A DNA stretch of 64,000 nt from Ceratobasidium sp. AG-K (lineage: Eukaryota; Basidiomycota; Agaricomycetes; Cantharellales; Ceratobasidiaceae): contig JAWNGF010000007.1 of assembly GCA_037039685.1 (NCBI GenBank), positions 2,356,001 to 2,420,000 on the forward strand, in the 5' to 3' direction. The position numbers were made by a program, and so were the translations under genes. Below, in pieces: positions 1 to 11,939 of the stretch. A model generated the notes under the pieces. It was not told the origin of the DNA and did no database searches. It saw only the letters and a program-made list of their open reading frames with translations. The stretch's first letter is position 1. The number at the start of each line of letters is the position of its first letter.

Positions 1-777
1 TTTGCACCTTCCAACATTGACTGACACGGAAATCACATCCGAATTCCAACGGTTGGTTCACTAGAATAGGATTTATATACAAGGGGTACTGAACAATAAA
101 TCAGGACAAACGATGCGCTAAAAAAATCACTGGAGCAGTTCCCGCGCTCGTGAGGCCTCCATTTGGAGAATACAATACGAACGTGCAAAACGTCGCGGGG
201 TCATTGAAACAGTCCCGTGAGTTCCTGACCCCCCCCCCTCTTTCTACGACATAACTCATTGCTCGAGTAGTGGTAACATGGGACTTTGACTCAAAGGACT
301 GGAATGGCGTATCTGCAAGTTATCATTCGTCCCATACTGCGACTCTGTGGCTGAATTTGCAAGTATACAGGTTACACAAATTGAAGCAGATTACAAATCT
401 CGATTCGATGCGAACCCGAGCAACATTCTAGCTCTCAACCATGAAACCTATGGTACGTATAATTAAGTAGACCGAACACTATAAGTACCATTGGCAATTT
501 TAATCCACTTACAGAGACTTCTGCGTGAGTTACTGCGCTTCCCGTAACGAGGAGTGTAACATCTGACATCACATCGCCTGTTAGCAAACAGGTGCTTCCT
601 TGGGTGATCGGTTACGCTAAAAGCAAAGGCTACAAACTTGTTACCGTCGCTGAATGCCTTGGTGTGAAGCCTTACCTATCCAAGGGCTCTCCTTCCCGCC
701 GTGATGTAAGCTTGACTGCCCTCAATTTACAGGCTTACAGCTAACATCTAATCATTTAGCCAAGCTGGGTATGCTAA
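1..777 (+). CDS. Chitin/polysaccharide deacetylase (CE4), 3' part, cut by window start
   Basis: Carbohydrate esterase family 4 enzyme that removes acetyl groups from chitin in the fungal wall; it is normally secreted or GPI-anchored. Exons read in frame as <1-55, 105-216, 271-318, 387-452, 515-524, 585-705 and 760-777, with every intron GT-AG and all phases matching. Visible CE4 motifs in order are RPPFGEYN (motif 3), WDFDSKDW (motif 4) and ILALNHE (motif 5, the catalytic histidine region), followed by the usual tail GYAKSKGYKLVTVAECLG. The protein ends RRDPSWVC and stop. One exon is only 10 nt (515-524). The metal-binding N-terminal motifs lie upstream of the window, so activity cannot be judged. 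The reading frame seen here is intact. Confidence 0.9.
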
Positions 778-1684
778 TCATTTGAAACAGCGTAGCATAC
801 TCGGGCACGAAACGTCGTAGCTTTCAACGTCCTGTTTTTGTATATCGTTCTCAGAATCAAACCCTTTGGTCTGCTCTGATGTATCCAATTTGAGCATCTT
901 CAACAACTGGTAGTCTTGGCTTCAGCTCCACAGGCCAACACTATTCGATCCACCTTTAGTGCTAGTTCAAGTATACCTAAATTCTTCATACATTAGAGAC
1001 TGTGCGTAACCAGGGCTATTTGACTATATCATGTGTGATTTTCAGGCTGTTTCTAAAGGGGCGATACCTCGGACTCTTGATGTTTTGCTCCCAGCACAAT
1101 GCAAGGATGGCAACAACACATTATTTGATTATTAGAATCGTATAGTACTGGCTTGGGGCGGAAATACTGGGATAGCAACACAAGGTGAAGGGGGATATCC
1201 CGCACTTCCTCCTTCGTCATGTTTTGTAGCAATGAGGTGCCTGTCAAAGCGCATTTTATATGTACCCAGAGCACGCCAGGAGTCAGAGATGATGCTTCTG
1301 CGTCGTCGTAGCGGCCGTAGAGAGATGGGCGCTGGGGTGGAGATTTGGAATAGCCACAGAATCGCACGCGAAATAGTCAAATAGACCTGGTTTTGCAAAG
1401 TCTCTAATTGTATCTCGACTTGAGTTCGAGCCTGGGTTTCCTTGGTAGTTGAATTTATTCGTTGTTTGCGTTATTGGCGGCGGTCTACTGGTGTAGGTTT
1501 GATTTCTCAGACATATACTCCTGGCGGTTTGTCCAGTAATTAATTCGTATGCAAGTGCGGTTGTTGTTCCTGCTGGCAGCAAAACATTTGTCACAACGCA
1601 CATCAGCCGCCTGTATGCGCGGCTGTGCCATGGTCACTGCCACGTAGACATAGTCGCCCAGCGTTAACACGTCACGTTCTTCAG
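778..1684. other. Intergenic; no supported gene
   Basis: Several overlapping open frames exist on the minus strand, but none carries a recognisable domain or joins into a multi-exon model. The stretch probably holds the chitin deacetylase terminator and the RFT1 promoter. Confidence 0.5.
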
Positions 1685-3474
1685 ATGACAACGACCAGCT
1701 CAAAAGAGAAACGGCCGGCTGATGACCTTGCAAAAGGCTCCGTAACCTCTGCATATTCATTGATTGGTCTTCAGGTTCTATCCCGCCTCGCTACCTTCAC
1801 GCTCAATCAACTTCTGCTTAGACTTGCCTCTCCCAAAGTTTTTGGCACGGCTGCAATCCAACTCGACCTTCTACTATCCACAGTCCTATTTCTTTCGCGT
1901 GAAGGCGTTCGAAATGCACTGTTACGTGTACCCAGGGAGCGCTCTGACTCTATCGGCATAACCAATGTATCAACTCTACCGGTTATTCTTGGTGCGCCAC
2001 TTGCGTTTGGTCTGACTCTGGCGTACCGAACCATCGCCTCTCCTGCGACTCGTGCACAACCCTACTTTGATCAGGCTGTATCCATCTATGCCCTCGCAGC
2101 GTTAGTCGATCTTCTCGCCGAGCCATTACACAACCGCGCACAAAGCTTGATGAGGTTCAATATCCGCGTGCGAGCAGAAGGATTGGCGATCATTTCTCGT
2201 AGCGTATTCACTGTCCTTGCTTTGTTTCTTGCGGGAGAGCACTGGAGCTTGGTTGCGTTCGCAGGGGGACAGCTAGCGTATGCCACTACCGTTTTTACGG
2301 TTTATATACTCGCGTTTTGGAAAGAGGGTCAAATTCAAATTGTGCCAAGGCGAACATCCCAAGGTGGGAAAACGTGAGTCGGCATGATCCCGCAGGACTC
2401 ATGAGTTGAGACTGATGAGGTTCTGCAACAGTACGGTCCCATTCGAATCGGGGTCTCTGAAACTAGCATTGACCATGACTGGGCAATCGGTTTTCAAGCA
2501 CTTCCTGACAGAGGGTGATCGTATTGTCATCTCTCGGGTTTCGCCCTTGGAGGATCAGGGTGGATACGCTGTAGCTTCCAACTACGGTCAGCATTTTATT
2601 ACTTAGTTCATGCTGTCTACTATTCTTACGAACCAACAGGCTCGCTCGTTGCGCGAATTCTTTTCCAACCAATCGAGGAATCTAGTAGATTGTACTTTTC
2701 CAAGACACTCTCCCCGCCCTCCGATGTTCCTAAGTCGCAAGCGACGACGCCCAGTTCCGCCTCTTTAACGCAAGCGTCTCAGACTCTCCAGTCTATTCTC
2801 TATTTACACTCTCACCTTCTACTTGCTCTTACGACTCTTCTCTCGCCCCTCATCCCATTCCTGTCATCAATTCTTCTTCCCGCCCAATATCGTGCCACCG
2901 CGGCTCCCAGGATTCTTCGCGCCTACTGTGCGTATATTCCTGCGATGGGATTTAACGGTATCCTCGAGGCGTTTGTCCATGCAACGGCCTCGCCCTCCCA
3001 ACTCAACTCGCAGGCCAAGTGGATGGTCATTTTTTCCTGCATGTTTCTCGCGGGAGTGAGCGTGGGCGCGTCAGAGGTGCTTGGATTCCCGTGGGACGAC
3101 ACCATGTTGATTTGGGCGAATGTCGCCAATTTGGGCGCAAGGGCCGCATACGGATGGTTCTTTGCACAACAATATTTCGGGCCAAGGTTATTCTCGATTC
3201 GCAACGTTCGCCCATGCATTCCAGGTATTGTAGCGTTTGGGATAAGTGGACTGGTGGCGCGCTGGAGTGAACAGCAATTCAGCCAAAACCAGCTGAGGCA
3301 TGCAGGTGTATGTGTTGGATGCGGGGTTGTAAGCCTAGGGATATGGTGAGTGGCTAGTTATTGACGATTATGTGAAAAAGTTCTGATAACCTATTGGCCG
3401 GTAGCTTGTGGGTTGACAGGAAACGATTTATCGAAATAGTCAAAGCTGTTCGTGGTCGGAGCAAAGTAGATTGA
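1685..3474 (+). CDS. RFT1: RFT1-like oligosaccharide flippase-associated protein
   Basis: Rft1 is a polytopic ER membrane protein needed for N-glycosylation, linked to movement of the Man5GlcNAc2 dolichol intermediate to the lumenal side. My model has four exons: 1685-2373, 2432-2586, 2640-3345, 3420-3474, all GT-AG with matching phases, giving 534 residues, the usual family length. Diagnostic stretches are the N-terminal SLIGLQVLSRLATFTLNQ, then REGVRNALLR, the central QSVFKHFLTEGDRIVIS and the C-terminal KRFIEIVKAVRGR. The first ATG giving this N-terminus is at 1685; an open frame extends upstream but its residues do not look like Rft1. A 22-nt alternative for intron 1 was discarded in favour of the normal-length 58-nt one. 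It is convergent with the TDP1 gene, with about 250 bp between stops. Confidence 0.93.
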
Positions 3475-3722
3475 GTAGAATAGCTGTTGCGGTCGAACGT
3501 GCAAGAAATACCATTCCAATCTGTACTTTTAAGCTGACAGAGCCTACAACGTCGGAAGGAGCCCAATTAGTGGAGCTGAATGTGCCAATAATAAAAAGCG
3601 GCTTCGCATTAATACGTTCGAGAGCTGCAGCATACACACATGGTATCCCTTAAGAAATACAACACATAGTCCGATCGAACGTAGCGGCATTACCCCTTTG
3701 GTCATTATGATAGAATTTTCCC

Positions 3723-6442
3723 TCACAAATACTCCGTTTGCATCTACAAGGCGTTGGTAAATGATCCACCACCGTGGGACAACTCTCGATACTCACCCAA
3801 GGTACATCTTCCCCCTCTACATAAGCCCTAGCCGGACGCTTCCAGCAGGCCAAGTCATCCCCTTGGGCTTCACTTTCCAAAGGCATGAGAATACCCAACT
3901 CGTAATTGGTTATCTTGAGATTACTTTCAGTTCGGAAACTCTCAATCGTCTGGCAGGCTTACATTCATGACTGGCGTGAACCCACTGCCTGAGAGGTTTC
4001 CCCACGCGGAGGGCGTGAAGTTATGACTGCTATGTCGCGAGTTAGGTTAACATAAATAAGCCTTCATTAGTGGGCAATGCTGCTCACCCGCTGTACAGCC
4101 AAGCTTCAGGTTTCGTCTCCACCGAATTTTTACCATCGTCTCCGGGTAATCCCAGAATCATCTTTGGTTTATAATTAGCTCACTTGACCCGATCCTGAGT
4201 TGATGCCCACCTTTGAGTGCATCAGTATCTTCCCTCTCTTAGAGTTACTATCGAAAAAGTGGGTCTTTGGAAATGTGGACGCATCCCACTGCTTGCGATT
4301 ACAAAACATAGTTCCACCCCCTGTCACGAAAGCTATCGAATTAGCAAGGTAACGTGGTGGCGGAAGAATATCAGCAACGTACTTCCCGACCCAGAACACT
4401 CGCGTCTACGGTACGCAGGCTTGGGAAAATAATTTTCAATCCAAGGGGATGAGGAACCTTGGATCGTCTGCTCTTTGGGGTGTCTAGCCATGTGTCAGGC
4501 GAGATTCCCTTGGCGGAAGATATGAATTCATTAGTCCATGCAGAAGAATAGGACCCGATGGATGACCCCTAAGTTATTAGCGGCGATTAGACTTGAGTAT
4601 GGCATAAGTGTGGCCGTCCTTACCTGGCATTCAATCGTAACTTGCTTGCTCGCTGCTCCGATATCTCGGATGGCTTTCATCAGTGCTACATGCCCAACTT
4701 GCAGGACTGAAGGCCAGCCAGTATGCTTTCCGGCTAAGCTTGGGATAAGACGGACGGTTACACGAGACCAATCCCAACGACTGTGCAGTTCATCTACATG
4801 GCGTGTAATATTCAGTACGCAGTGTAAAGATGTTAAATTATTACGGACCGATGGACCGAAGCGGGAGTCCAACCTCCCCGTTAGCCCGCTGGTCAACTAG
4901 GTGAGCTTCTAGCGCGGGGGCTACATTCAGTGCTTTTAACACCCGTTCGAGTGCCTCGGAAAAACTCTCCACTTTGGCGTCACTTGTTGAGGCCCCAGCC
5001 TGACTTGAGGCGGCTGGAGCAGTACGGAGCGGCACGTCTTGCAGCCACACAGACTAGAGCAAATAAGCCACGGAAAGCACATACGAGGTGGGGGTTCCCA
5101 AAAGGACCTACGTTTTCGATATCCCTCCAGTCATAGGGCACAAAGTTGGCGGTGGGAATTACAATACGCAATCTCCCGGTTTTATAGAACAGCTTTGGAC
5201 GCGCAATTAGTCACGTTACGACGGTAGAGTTCTTTGCGAGACCTACCATCATCAACTAGGAGCCAGCTATTTATCAGTAACACTACCATGAATCGCACGA
5301 CCCAGCGTACCTTGACGTGCATACATCCGCGTCCACCGGCTAGCGCTGGAGATGTGCGGACCCAACTTGGCAAAGTATAGTGAACCTCGGCTCGGCCACT
5401 CGGTCCCGGCTGGGTAATAACAATTACAGGCACCCCCGGAGGTAATAGGGAATGCAGCCAAGGCAAGTCAAGGGAAAACGAGGAAACGATAGCGAACGAT
5501 AGCGTGTTGTTGAGGCCACTAGCGGTTGATTTTGACGAGGATTCAGTTGGGTTGATCGGGGGAAGAATGTCTGTGGTGAGTCTGAAGACGGGCTTCGTGT
5601 CCTGAGATGGAATGGCATGTTTGTTTGCGGTCTGGCGGAGTGCGCCGTGCCAGAAACATCCGGATATGTCAGGGACGTTGAACGAGCCAGCATACACACC
5701 TCCTTTTGTCGTGGAATTACCCTTGGAGGACGATGTCGAAGATGATACGCTTATAGCTGGAGAGCTAGAGGTACCTGGAATTGAGCGCGTGCTTCATCGG
5801 ATTGGACATGATAAAGTAAACGCACGGTCGCTTTGATGGTCTTTGTTCCAGCTCATCAACATCATTATTGCCAGAATCGTTACTCTGCGAGGGCAAGTCC
5901 GGGCGCCGTCTCTTCAATCGAGCGAGACGCTCTTGTTCCATTTTCGCTCTTTCGGCTCGGAACGTCGCAGAGGGGGACAATTTCGAAACTGGTTCTCCTG
6001 GTTTCGAGGCTGATGCCGGGTCCAGGCTGGTCGTCTTCGAAGGTTGGCCCTTGACCGAAGAGGCGGGTAATGGTCGCGCACGGGCAACGGATTTTTCCTT
6101 GCCGACGATCAACGGGACCCCAGGTTTGCGTTGAACTTCATCGTCTGATTCATCTTCGGTAGCGGTATCCTCTTCGTCTTCCGTGGCAGTATCGACCTCA
6201 TTAACCTCCACCTTGGGCGCTGAAGGTATCGCCTTGTGCGGTGCTGCAGACGTGCTAGCAGTCGGAGGTATCCTCTTGGAGGAACTCGCGGTTGGCCTTT
6301 TTGGTGGGTACGGGCTGTCTGTAATAGAGATGACTTCATCGTCATCACTAGAATCGATTATCATAATTGGCTCCTCCTTGGAATTCGTGGCGCGGGCATT
6401 CTGGTCCTGGAGGGAAAGTGATATCGCTCTATTTTCATCCAT
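3723..6442 (-). CDS. TDP1: Tyrosyl-DNA phosphodiesterase 1
   Basis: Nuclear phospholipase-D-superfamily enzyme that removes stalled topoisomerase I peptides from DNA 3' ends. The first exon (6442 downward) has an acidic, low-complexity N-terminus with DSSDDDE. Catalytic motif 1 is MHVK at about 5311-5322 (split by an intron just after the lysine), followed by LRIVIPTANFVPYDWRDIEN with its asparagine. Motif 2 is MHSK at about 4211-4222, followed by SHNFTPSAWG. GGGTMFCNRKQWD and the C-terminal ELGILMPLES...DLACWKRPAR...EDVPW are also present. Exons between 5100 and 3723 join in frame across at least six introns. The last exon, reached through the intron after DVPW, ends MQTEYL and stop at 3723. 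Both HKN motifs are complete, so the enzyme should be active. A pair of inverted CACGTG motifs lies about 115-145 bp upstream of the start. Confidence 0.92.
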
Positions 6443-6557
6443 AAATAATCAGCTGTATACGTAGATAATTGTGCTCACAGCGCGAGTTCCTCGTCAAAAT
6501 TGGACATTTTGGCTGGTATGGCGAATGAGGAGCGAAGAGGGCGATGGGTTGCGCGTA

Positions 6558-6585
6558 AGTCACGTGTGTGCAAACTCACGTGACT
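6558..6585. promoter_or_regulatory. Inverted AGTCACGTG / CACGTGACT pair upstream of TDP1
   Basis: Two perfect 9-bp arms, AGTCACGTG (6558-6566) and CACGTGACT (6577-6585), are separated by 10 bp and sit 116-143 bp upstream of the TDP1 start. Each contains an E-box of the RTCACGTG type known as a bHLH (Cbf1-like) site in fungi. Binding is inference. Confidence 0.5.
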
Positions 6586-6924
6586 GTTAAACATATTTAA
6601 ATTTACCACACCTGGAGCGCTTCAGCGGCAAATCTAATGAGTACAATGGATACACTTGACCCAAAGAACAATTCAGCCACTGGGATTTTTTTTTCAAGAG
6701 GCTCGTCGCAAACCGCACGAAATCAAACAATGTAAATGGGCCATTGATTCGCACAAGCCGTTACGTTACACAGAAGCATTACCACGCTGGCAATCAAATG
6801 AATAGAAATGCAGAACGTCCCACCACTCCCCAAGTTGTGGTTAATGATACAATAAAGATTGTGTCCCATATACCCCAAGATCAATGTCCGAGATATCTAC
6901 ACAACGCCCAGTCATACAACCCGG
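6586..6924. other. Intergenic between TDP1 promoter and the p31comet-like gene
   Basis: AT-rich stretch with short T and A runs and no supported gene. It likely contains the 3' end signals of the p31comet-like gene and the distal TDP1 promoter. Confidence 0.4.
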
Positions 6925-8024
6925 TCATGCGTACCCTGCTAGTCGACCATCCCAACCCCACCATATCATTTCCTCCTCGTCCAAGTCCACCAGTATAGCA
7001 TCCTTGGCGGAGATACGAACGGTTTCCACCCTGGTCGCCTCTCCAGCGACTAGATCACCCAGAGGCCCATCAAGCATCCACGCAGCCTCGAGGCGAACTC
7101 CCCAAGAGCTATGCTTGAAGCTTCGAGGAGCTCGGAGATAGACCTGCGCGCCCATCGGCTGCAAATGACCACCAAACTCGACCTCTGAGCAGGCCATTGC
7201 TTGGGAGAGCGCTCGTTCGGACTGGCGAATGAGCGACTCTTCTGCGTTGGGCCGAAGCGAGATGGACGAGAGTTGGGAGGAGAGCGAGTCGATCGAGGAT
7301 AATTCTTGGAGAGGAGGGCGCGGGGAGCGGCGTTTGATGGGCACGGTGTTGTATTTCAGGTTCTCGTTGGGAAGAGATTCTTGGCCCAGAGGTCTTGTTG
7401 GCTCGAGTGCTCGGTCGATGAGGCCCATATCGCTGTCGGTTGGTTGCGACTGATCGAAATCAGCTCCGGAGAGTTGAAGGAAGCACTTTTCGCGGCCCAA
7501 GCCGAACACAACAGCAAGAGTGACGGTTTTCTGGGAGCCAACCGATCGCAGTGTAGACGGTAAATCGTCGGACAGGGTATAAAGTGATTTTAGGAGCTTG
7601 GAAATGTCATCTGTTATTACCAGAGCGTAGTATTAAGGAATCACCAGCTTACCTTATTTTGGTGTGGACTTCCTTTTCGCCCGCCGGCAACCATTCTCCG
7701 TAGTTGAGATGGAGGACTGGCCGAAAAACGTGAGGGATTAGCTACCCAAATGACACAAAAGTCGCAAGGGAAAACTCACAAAGGAACTTGGCCCTTCAAG
7801 TATAACAACAACTCTACGAATGCAACCACCAACCTCGCGCCCATATCAGAAGATATCCGAGCGACATTTAGCTCGAGTCTGACGTCGGCGACAGCTCTAA
7901 AGCTCGAGCCGGGAGTTTTGGTCGAAAGGAGGGGTGCTCTGGTTCGTGATGACGAAGCAAGGCTAGGGGTCGGGGGTAGCACCGAGGTTCCAAGCGCAAT
8001 CGGTCCTTCTACTGGTCCACTCAT
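6925..8024 (-). CDS. p31comet/MAD2L1BP-like protein (possible frame breaks)
   Basis: p31comet is a HORMA-fold protein that helps TRIP13/Pch2 remodel Mad2 and so silences the spindle checkpoint. In order I read ARLVVAFVELLLYLKGQVP, then LHLNYGEWLPAGEKE, then DDISKLLKSLYTLSDDLPS, then VTLAVVFGLGREKCFLQLS. Later come LSQAMACSEVEFGGHLQPMGAQVYL, a GVRLEAAW strand and a C-terminal EEEMIWWGWDGRLAGYA. The order and spacing match the human protein's core, including the PPLMGTVVM-like and EDYIWF-like segments. Start: ATG at 8024 (MSGPVEG); an open frame continues upstream. Neither side of the middle exon (about 7637-7700) keeps the phase of this best frame, so either my splice sites are wrong or there are small indels. 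The assignment rests on pattern recognition alone. Confidence 0.55.
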
Positions 8025-8109
8025 AATGGCGTCGTTGCGAGTTCCTGATATAGGGTTGGGCAGGACCTGAATTGGCGAGCTGAAGGAGGACGACCGCGTG
8101 GGGGCGAGC

Positions 8110-8141
8110 GTCACGTGGCGATCCGCCCTGGCACACGTGAC
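8110..8141. promoter_or_regulatory. Inverted GTCACGTG / CACGTGAC pair upstream of the p31comet-like gene
   Basis: GTCACGTG (8110-8117) and CACGTGAC (8134-8141) face each other across 16 bp, about 85-120 bp upstream of the proposed start at 8024. It is the same arrangement as upstream of TDP1. Confidence 0.45.
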
Positions 8142-9713
8142 CGTGTCGGGCGCTGTCGGCGAGCTTCCCGCCGTTCCGGTCGCTCTCACCTGCTCCATAT
8201 GAAAAAGGTTGGTGGTTAGATATGAAAGTGCGCGCTTAATTGTGACTGATTGACACCACAACTTATGCTCTGTGATTCACCTTCCCGGTTAGCCGTATTT
8301 TCCCCCTTCAATCAATGGGCAAGTCCGAAAAGTGTGTGCTTTGTATTGTAGCTGCAGGAAATGTGCGCTCTCGGGCTCGGGAGTGAACCTGTTCTCGCAA
8401 TTTCTTATTATGCTCCTGATCTAATCTCTGGACTTTCGAGAATCGACGAAACTATCGTGAAACCGTAATGTAATTTAAGGTAAATCATCACGCATTTACC
8501 TTGTTACAGCGTTGGGCGTCACTCGCAGGACCTTTCAGCTCGCTTGATGCTGGCCGTATATATAAAATCTTAGAAAGCTTGGAGAGAAAAGGTCGTAAGG
8601 CGATCTAGGCTTCCTCAGTTAGTAGCTTGCCCCTTGCCATCCATGCACAAGCACCTCATGCGAGCTATTCTTCCATTGACTGCTCACTCCACGCCACTGT
8701 AGACATATGCCACTCTGACACCCCTAGGCTATGCGCTCACGGCCCGGTAACATACCCGGAGTTCCTATTTTTGTCGCTGCTCGCAGCAAACAAACTGAAA
8801 ACCGGTCAATCTACGTTGACAGGTTGCTTCAGCTTCGATTTCCTCGGCTCACTCCCATCGTCGTGCAGCTTACGCGTTAGGCTGTCACAAAAACCTATGA
8901 CCGTAGGATAGTCAGTTATCATGAATATTCCCCACGCTATCAGTACCCTTTTCGCGTGCTTCAAACTGTAGCGCTTCTACATGAAGTACTAAGCCGAGCC
9001 TTCGAACCACGGGTGATTCTTCAGCATCACCGAGAGGCCTCAATGGCCGAATTTCCGATTTTGCTCGGTCTATCGGGCTTGTGAGCCCGCGGTTTCCAAT
9101 AAATTCTGAGATAAAAGGCTTCATTCAAGGCATGGAGTCCTAGGTGAAATGAGGACCAGGAAATAAAAATGATATGGAAAAACGAGAATCTGTACATTCC
9201 AGGTAAAAACCTTGACTGAGCAATGAACTAGATTGATTCGGCTTCTACACGCATCTCACGGAGGATGACTATGCCCGAGCGCTCTTTGGGCTCAATATGC
9301 CCGGGGTTTATGGTCGGGTCTTCATTGCACAGTCAGGCCGTAGCACGTATTGATATATCTAAATATAGCACATCTATCCGATACCAGACACATAAATACA
9401 TTTTTCATCTCCTGGTGCCGGCCTTGGCTCAAAAAACTTAGCGAGAATATCAAACAAAGTGGCGCGTACCCCGCCATTATGAACGGCTAGTACACAGCAA
9501 GTTGTGAATCCGTCGGCTTCAATTTCTTCCGAAGAGAACCGGAACTATTTCCACAAGTAGTTTTCAGGCGACTGCGATCGGCACAACTTCACCGTTGAGA
9601 GAGCTCCGGGGGTCTTTAGAATTTCCTGCTCGGGTAGGCTAGCCATCGCCTAGCACTTGGGTTTGCTTATAAGCACTCATTTCGCGTCTCATGGATTGGA
9701 ACACAAGCGAAAA
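8142..9713. other. Intergenic; no supported gene
   Basis: About 1.5 kb without a recognisable domain, repeat or RNA gene. Open frames here are short and overlapping. A TATA-like tract (TATATAAAA, near 8560) precedes no convincing coding start. Confidence 0.4.
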
Positions 9714-11869
9714 ATGCCCCTTACACATACTGACTATGCAGTCGGTGGCTCAGCGGCCTTGGCTCTAGTCCTTCTCTACCTTCGACAGACTCAGCATTCG
9801 AGCAGATCGAGTCTGCCATTGCCTCCCGGCCCACCGAGCTACCCGTTCATTGGAAGCTTGTTGTCGCTGCCTTCCAGTCAAGAGCCGAATTGGTCGTGGT
9901 TTGTTCGATGGGGCCAGCGAACCAGTGGGTCTCAAGGCTCCTGTGGTTGTACTGTCCGAGTCGCTAACGATCTTGAAGATTCGGATGTTATACACTTCAA
10001 TGTACTGGGGGGCGACACGATAATTCTCAATTCACGCAAAGCCGCAGCGGACTTGCTTGAGCATAGGCCAGGTGCATATAGCGACAGGCCCCATATGGTA
10101 ATGGCAAGTGAACTGTAGGTGGTCCCACTAAATGACGAATATTTGATGCTGAATTATTGGCTCACACCAGTGTGGGTTGGAGCGACATGATTGGAATGGC
10201 AGATTATGCCAATCGTGCACGAGATATGCGTAAATTGCTACACAGCAGTATGAACCCGAAGGTTATGCAGGTATTATTATTCTAACCGTCAGCTATTCAT
10301 ATCTTGATTTGTATTGTTAGGACTGGTGGCCTCAACAGGAGCAAGAGGCGCTCCGATTCCTCCAGAAGCTACTGCATACACCCGATGATCTTCTGGCTCA
10401 TATTCGGTAGTAGGTGCAATTAGTAACTCGAGGTTTCCTGGCATTGACTGAAAGTAACTGACACAGCACGTCCGGTGCAACTGTTGCCCGACTCACCTAT
10501 GGATACACCCCCAAGGATCAGAATGACGAGTACATTGCAATTGCGGAACGGGCTATGGACTCCTTTTCACAAGCGACTACTCCTGGGTCTTTTATGGTCG
10601 ATTTGATCCCAGCACGTGCGTCAGTCTACCCATCTGCATTTTAATTCCACTGAGCAAACAAATTTAGTTAAATACGTTCCCTGGGCACCGTTCCAACGGA
10701 CAGCAATCGAGTGGCGCAAACAATTATCCGACCTAGTGAACGTGCCAATGGCATTTGTGAACAAGCAACTGGTCTGTTGTTGTGTTGATTGTTGGCATGC
10801 TTTATTCCTGACCAGGGATTCATGTGTCTACAGACCCAAGGGGTGGCTGAAGCTTCGTTCGTGTCTACGTGGTTGGATAACACTAGTTTCAAAGTCGATA
10901 AAGCTCTAATACCGGTAAGTACAGGTATCTTAACATCATGGTTCTTTGAGTTTCCTGAACAGGCCATTCTACTTACGCACTAGTGGACGGCGGCCGCGTT
11001 GTACGCCGGCGGGGCGGATACAGTGAGATTTTGATTATACTGGTGAGACGTAATCTCAATTAAACTCCGATTAGACCGTTTCTGCCGTTTCAAGCTTTTT
11101 TGTCGCAATGCTTCATTACCCGGAAGTTCAAAAATTAGCGCAGGAGGAGATCGACAAGGTCATTGGTAAAGATAGGCTCCCGACCCTCGCTGACCGCGCC
11201 TCCCTTCCATATGTTGAAGCTTTGTACAAGGAGGTATTGAGATGGCAGCCACTTGGACCGATTGGTATCCCGCATAGATATTCGGCTACTCATGATGACG
11301 AGTACAATGGTATGTTTACCGGCCAATACATTCCGCCACACTTATTGTAACATGTGGAACAGGCATGAGTATCCCAGCTAATTCGATGGTGATTGCCAAC
11401 ATTTGGTACATGCTGCATGATCCAGAGGTGTACAAGAACCCTGCAAGTTTTGACCCTGCTCGGTTCCTTGGACCTCGTGGGGAGAGTAACCCTGAAGACG
11501 TTGTGTTCGGATTCGGTCGACGGTAGGCTTGTGTAGGCAGAAGAAGTGCGTTGACTGATTCAGAGAATTTTCAGGCGTTGCCCTGGAGTCGCTGTGGCTC
11601 AATCATCCGTTTGGTTATCGGCTGCCCTTACGCTAGCTGCATACAACGTCTCGCCTTTAGTGGGAAGTGACGGAAAGTCAACGCTACCGTCATTAGAATA
11701 TCATGGAAGTGTTGTGAGGTGAGCAAGTCTGGAGTTCAACGGAAAGGGGATATGCTGAACGGTGCCGCCTATTGTGCCTCGTGACTATAGACACCCTCAG
11801 CCGTTCACGTGCAGAATAACACCGAGGTCAGAGAAAATGAAGCAAATTATCGAAGACTCTGCTTTGTGA
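9714..11869 (+). CDS. Cytochrome P450 monooxygenase
   Basis: Heme-thiolate monooxygenase with an N-terminal ER anchor (AALALVLLYLRQ) and the proline-rich hinge LPLPPGPPSYPFIGSLL. Further signatures in order are DVIHFNVLGGDTIILNSRKAAADLLE, the I-helix region ALYAGGADT then TVSA (split by an intron after T), the K-helix EVLRW (ExxR), the FDPARF meander and the heme loop FGFGRR then RCPG across an intron. About ten exons join in frame. The last exon ends MKQIIEDSAL and stop at 11869. The ATG at 9714 (MPLTHTDY) is preferred because it begins directly before the membrane anchor. All catalytic landmarks are present, so this looks functional. It stands alone with no cluster partners, so the substrate is unknown; the P450 family number cannot be given without a search. 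Confidence 0.9.
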
Positions 11870-11939
11870 GGGCTCTGTATGAATACAAGTCCCACGTTGG
11901 TGTCAGTCATTGGATATCTACTATAATTATTAGCATTGC

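Noticed and set aside
2374..2395. 22-nt intron in RFT1
   Set aside because: Phase fits, but this is shorter than any other intron here. Using the AG at 2430-2431 gives a normal 58-nt intron in the same phase.
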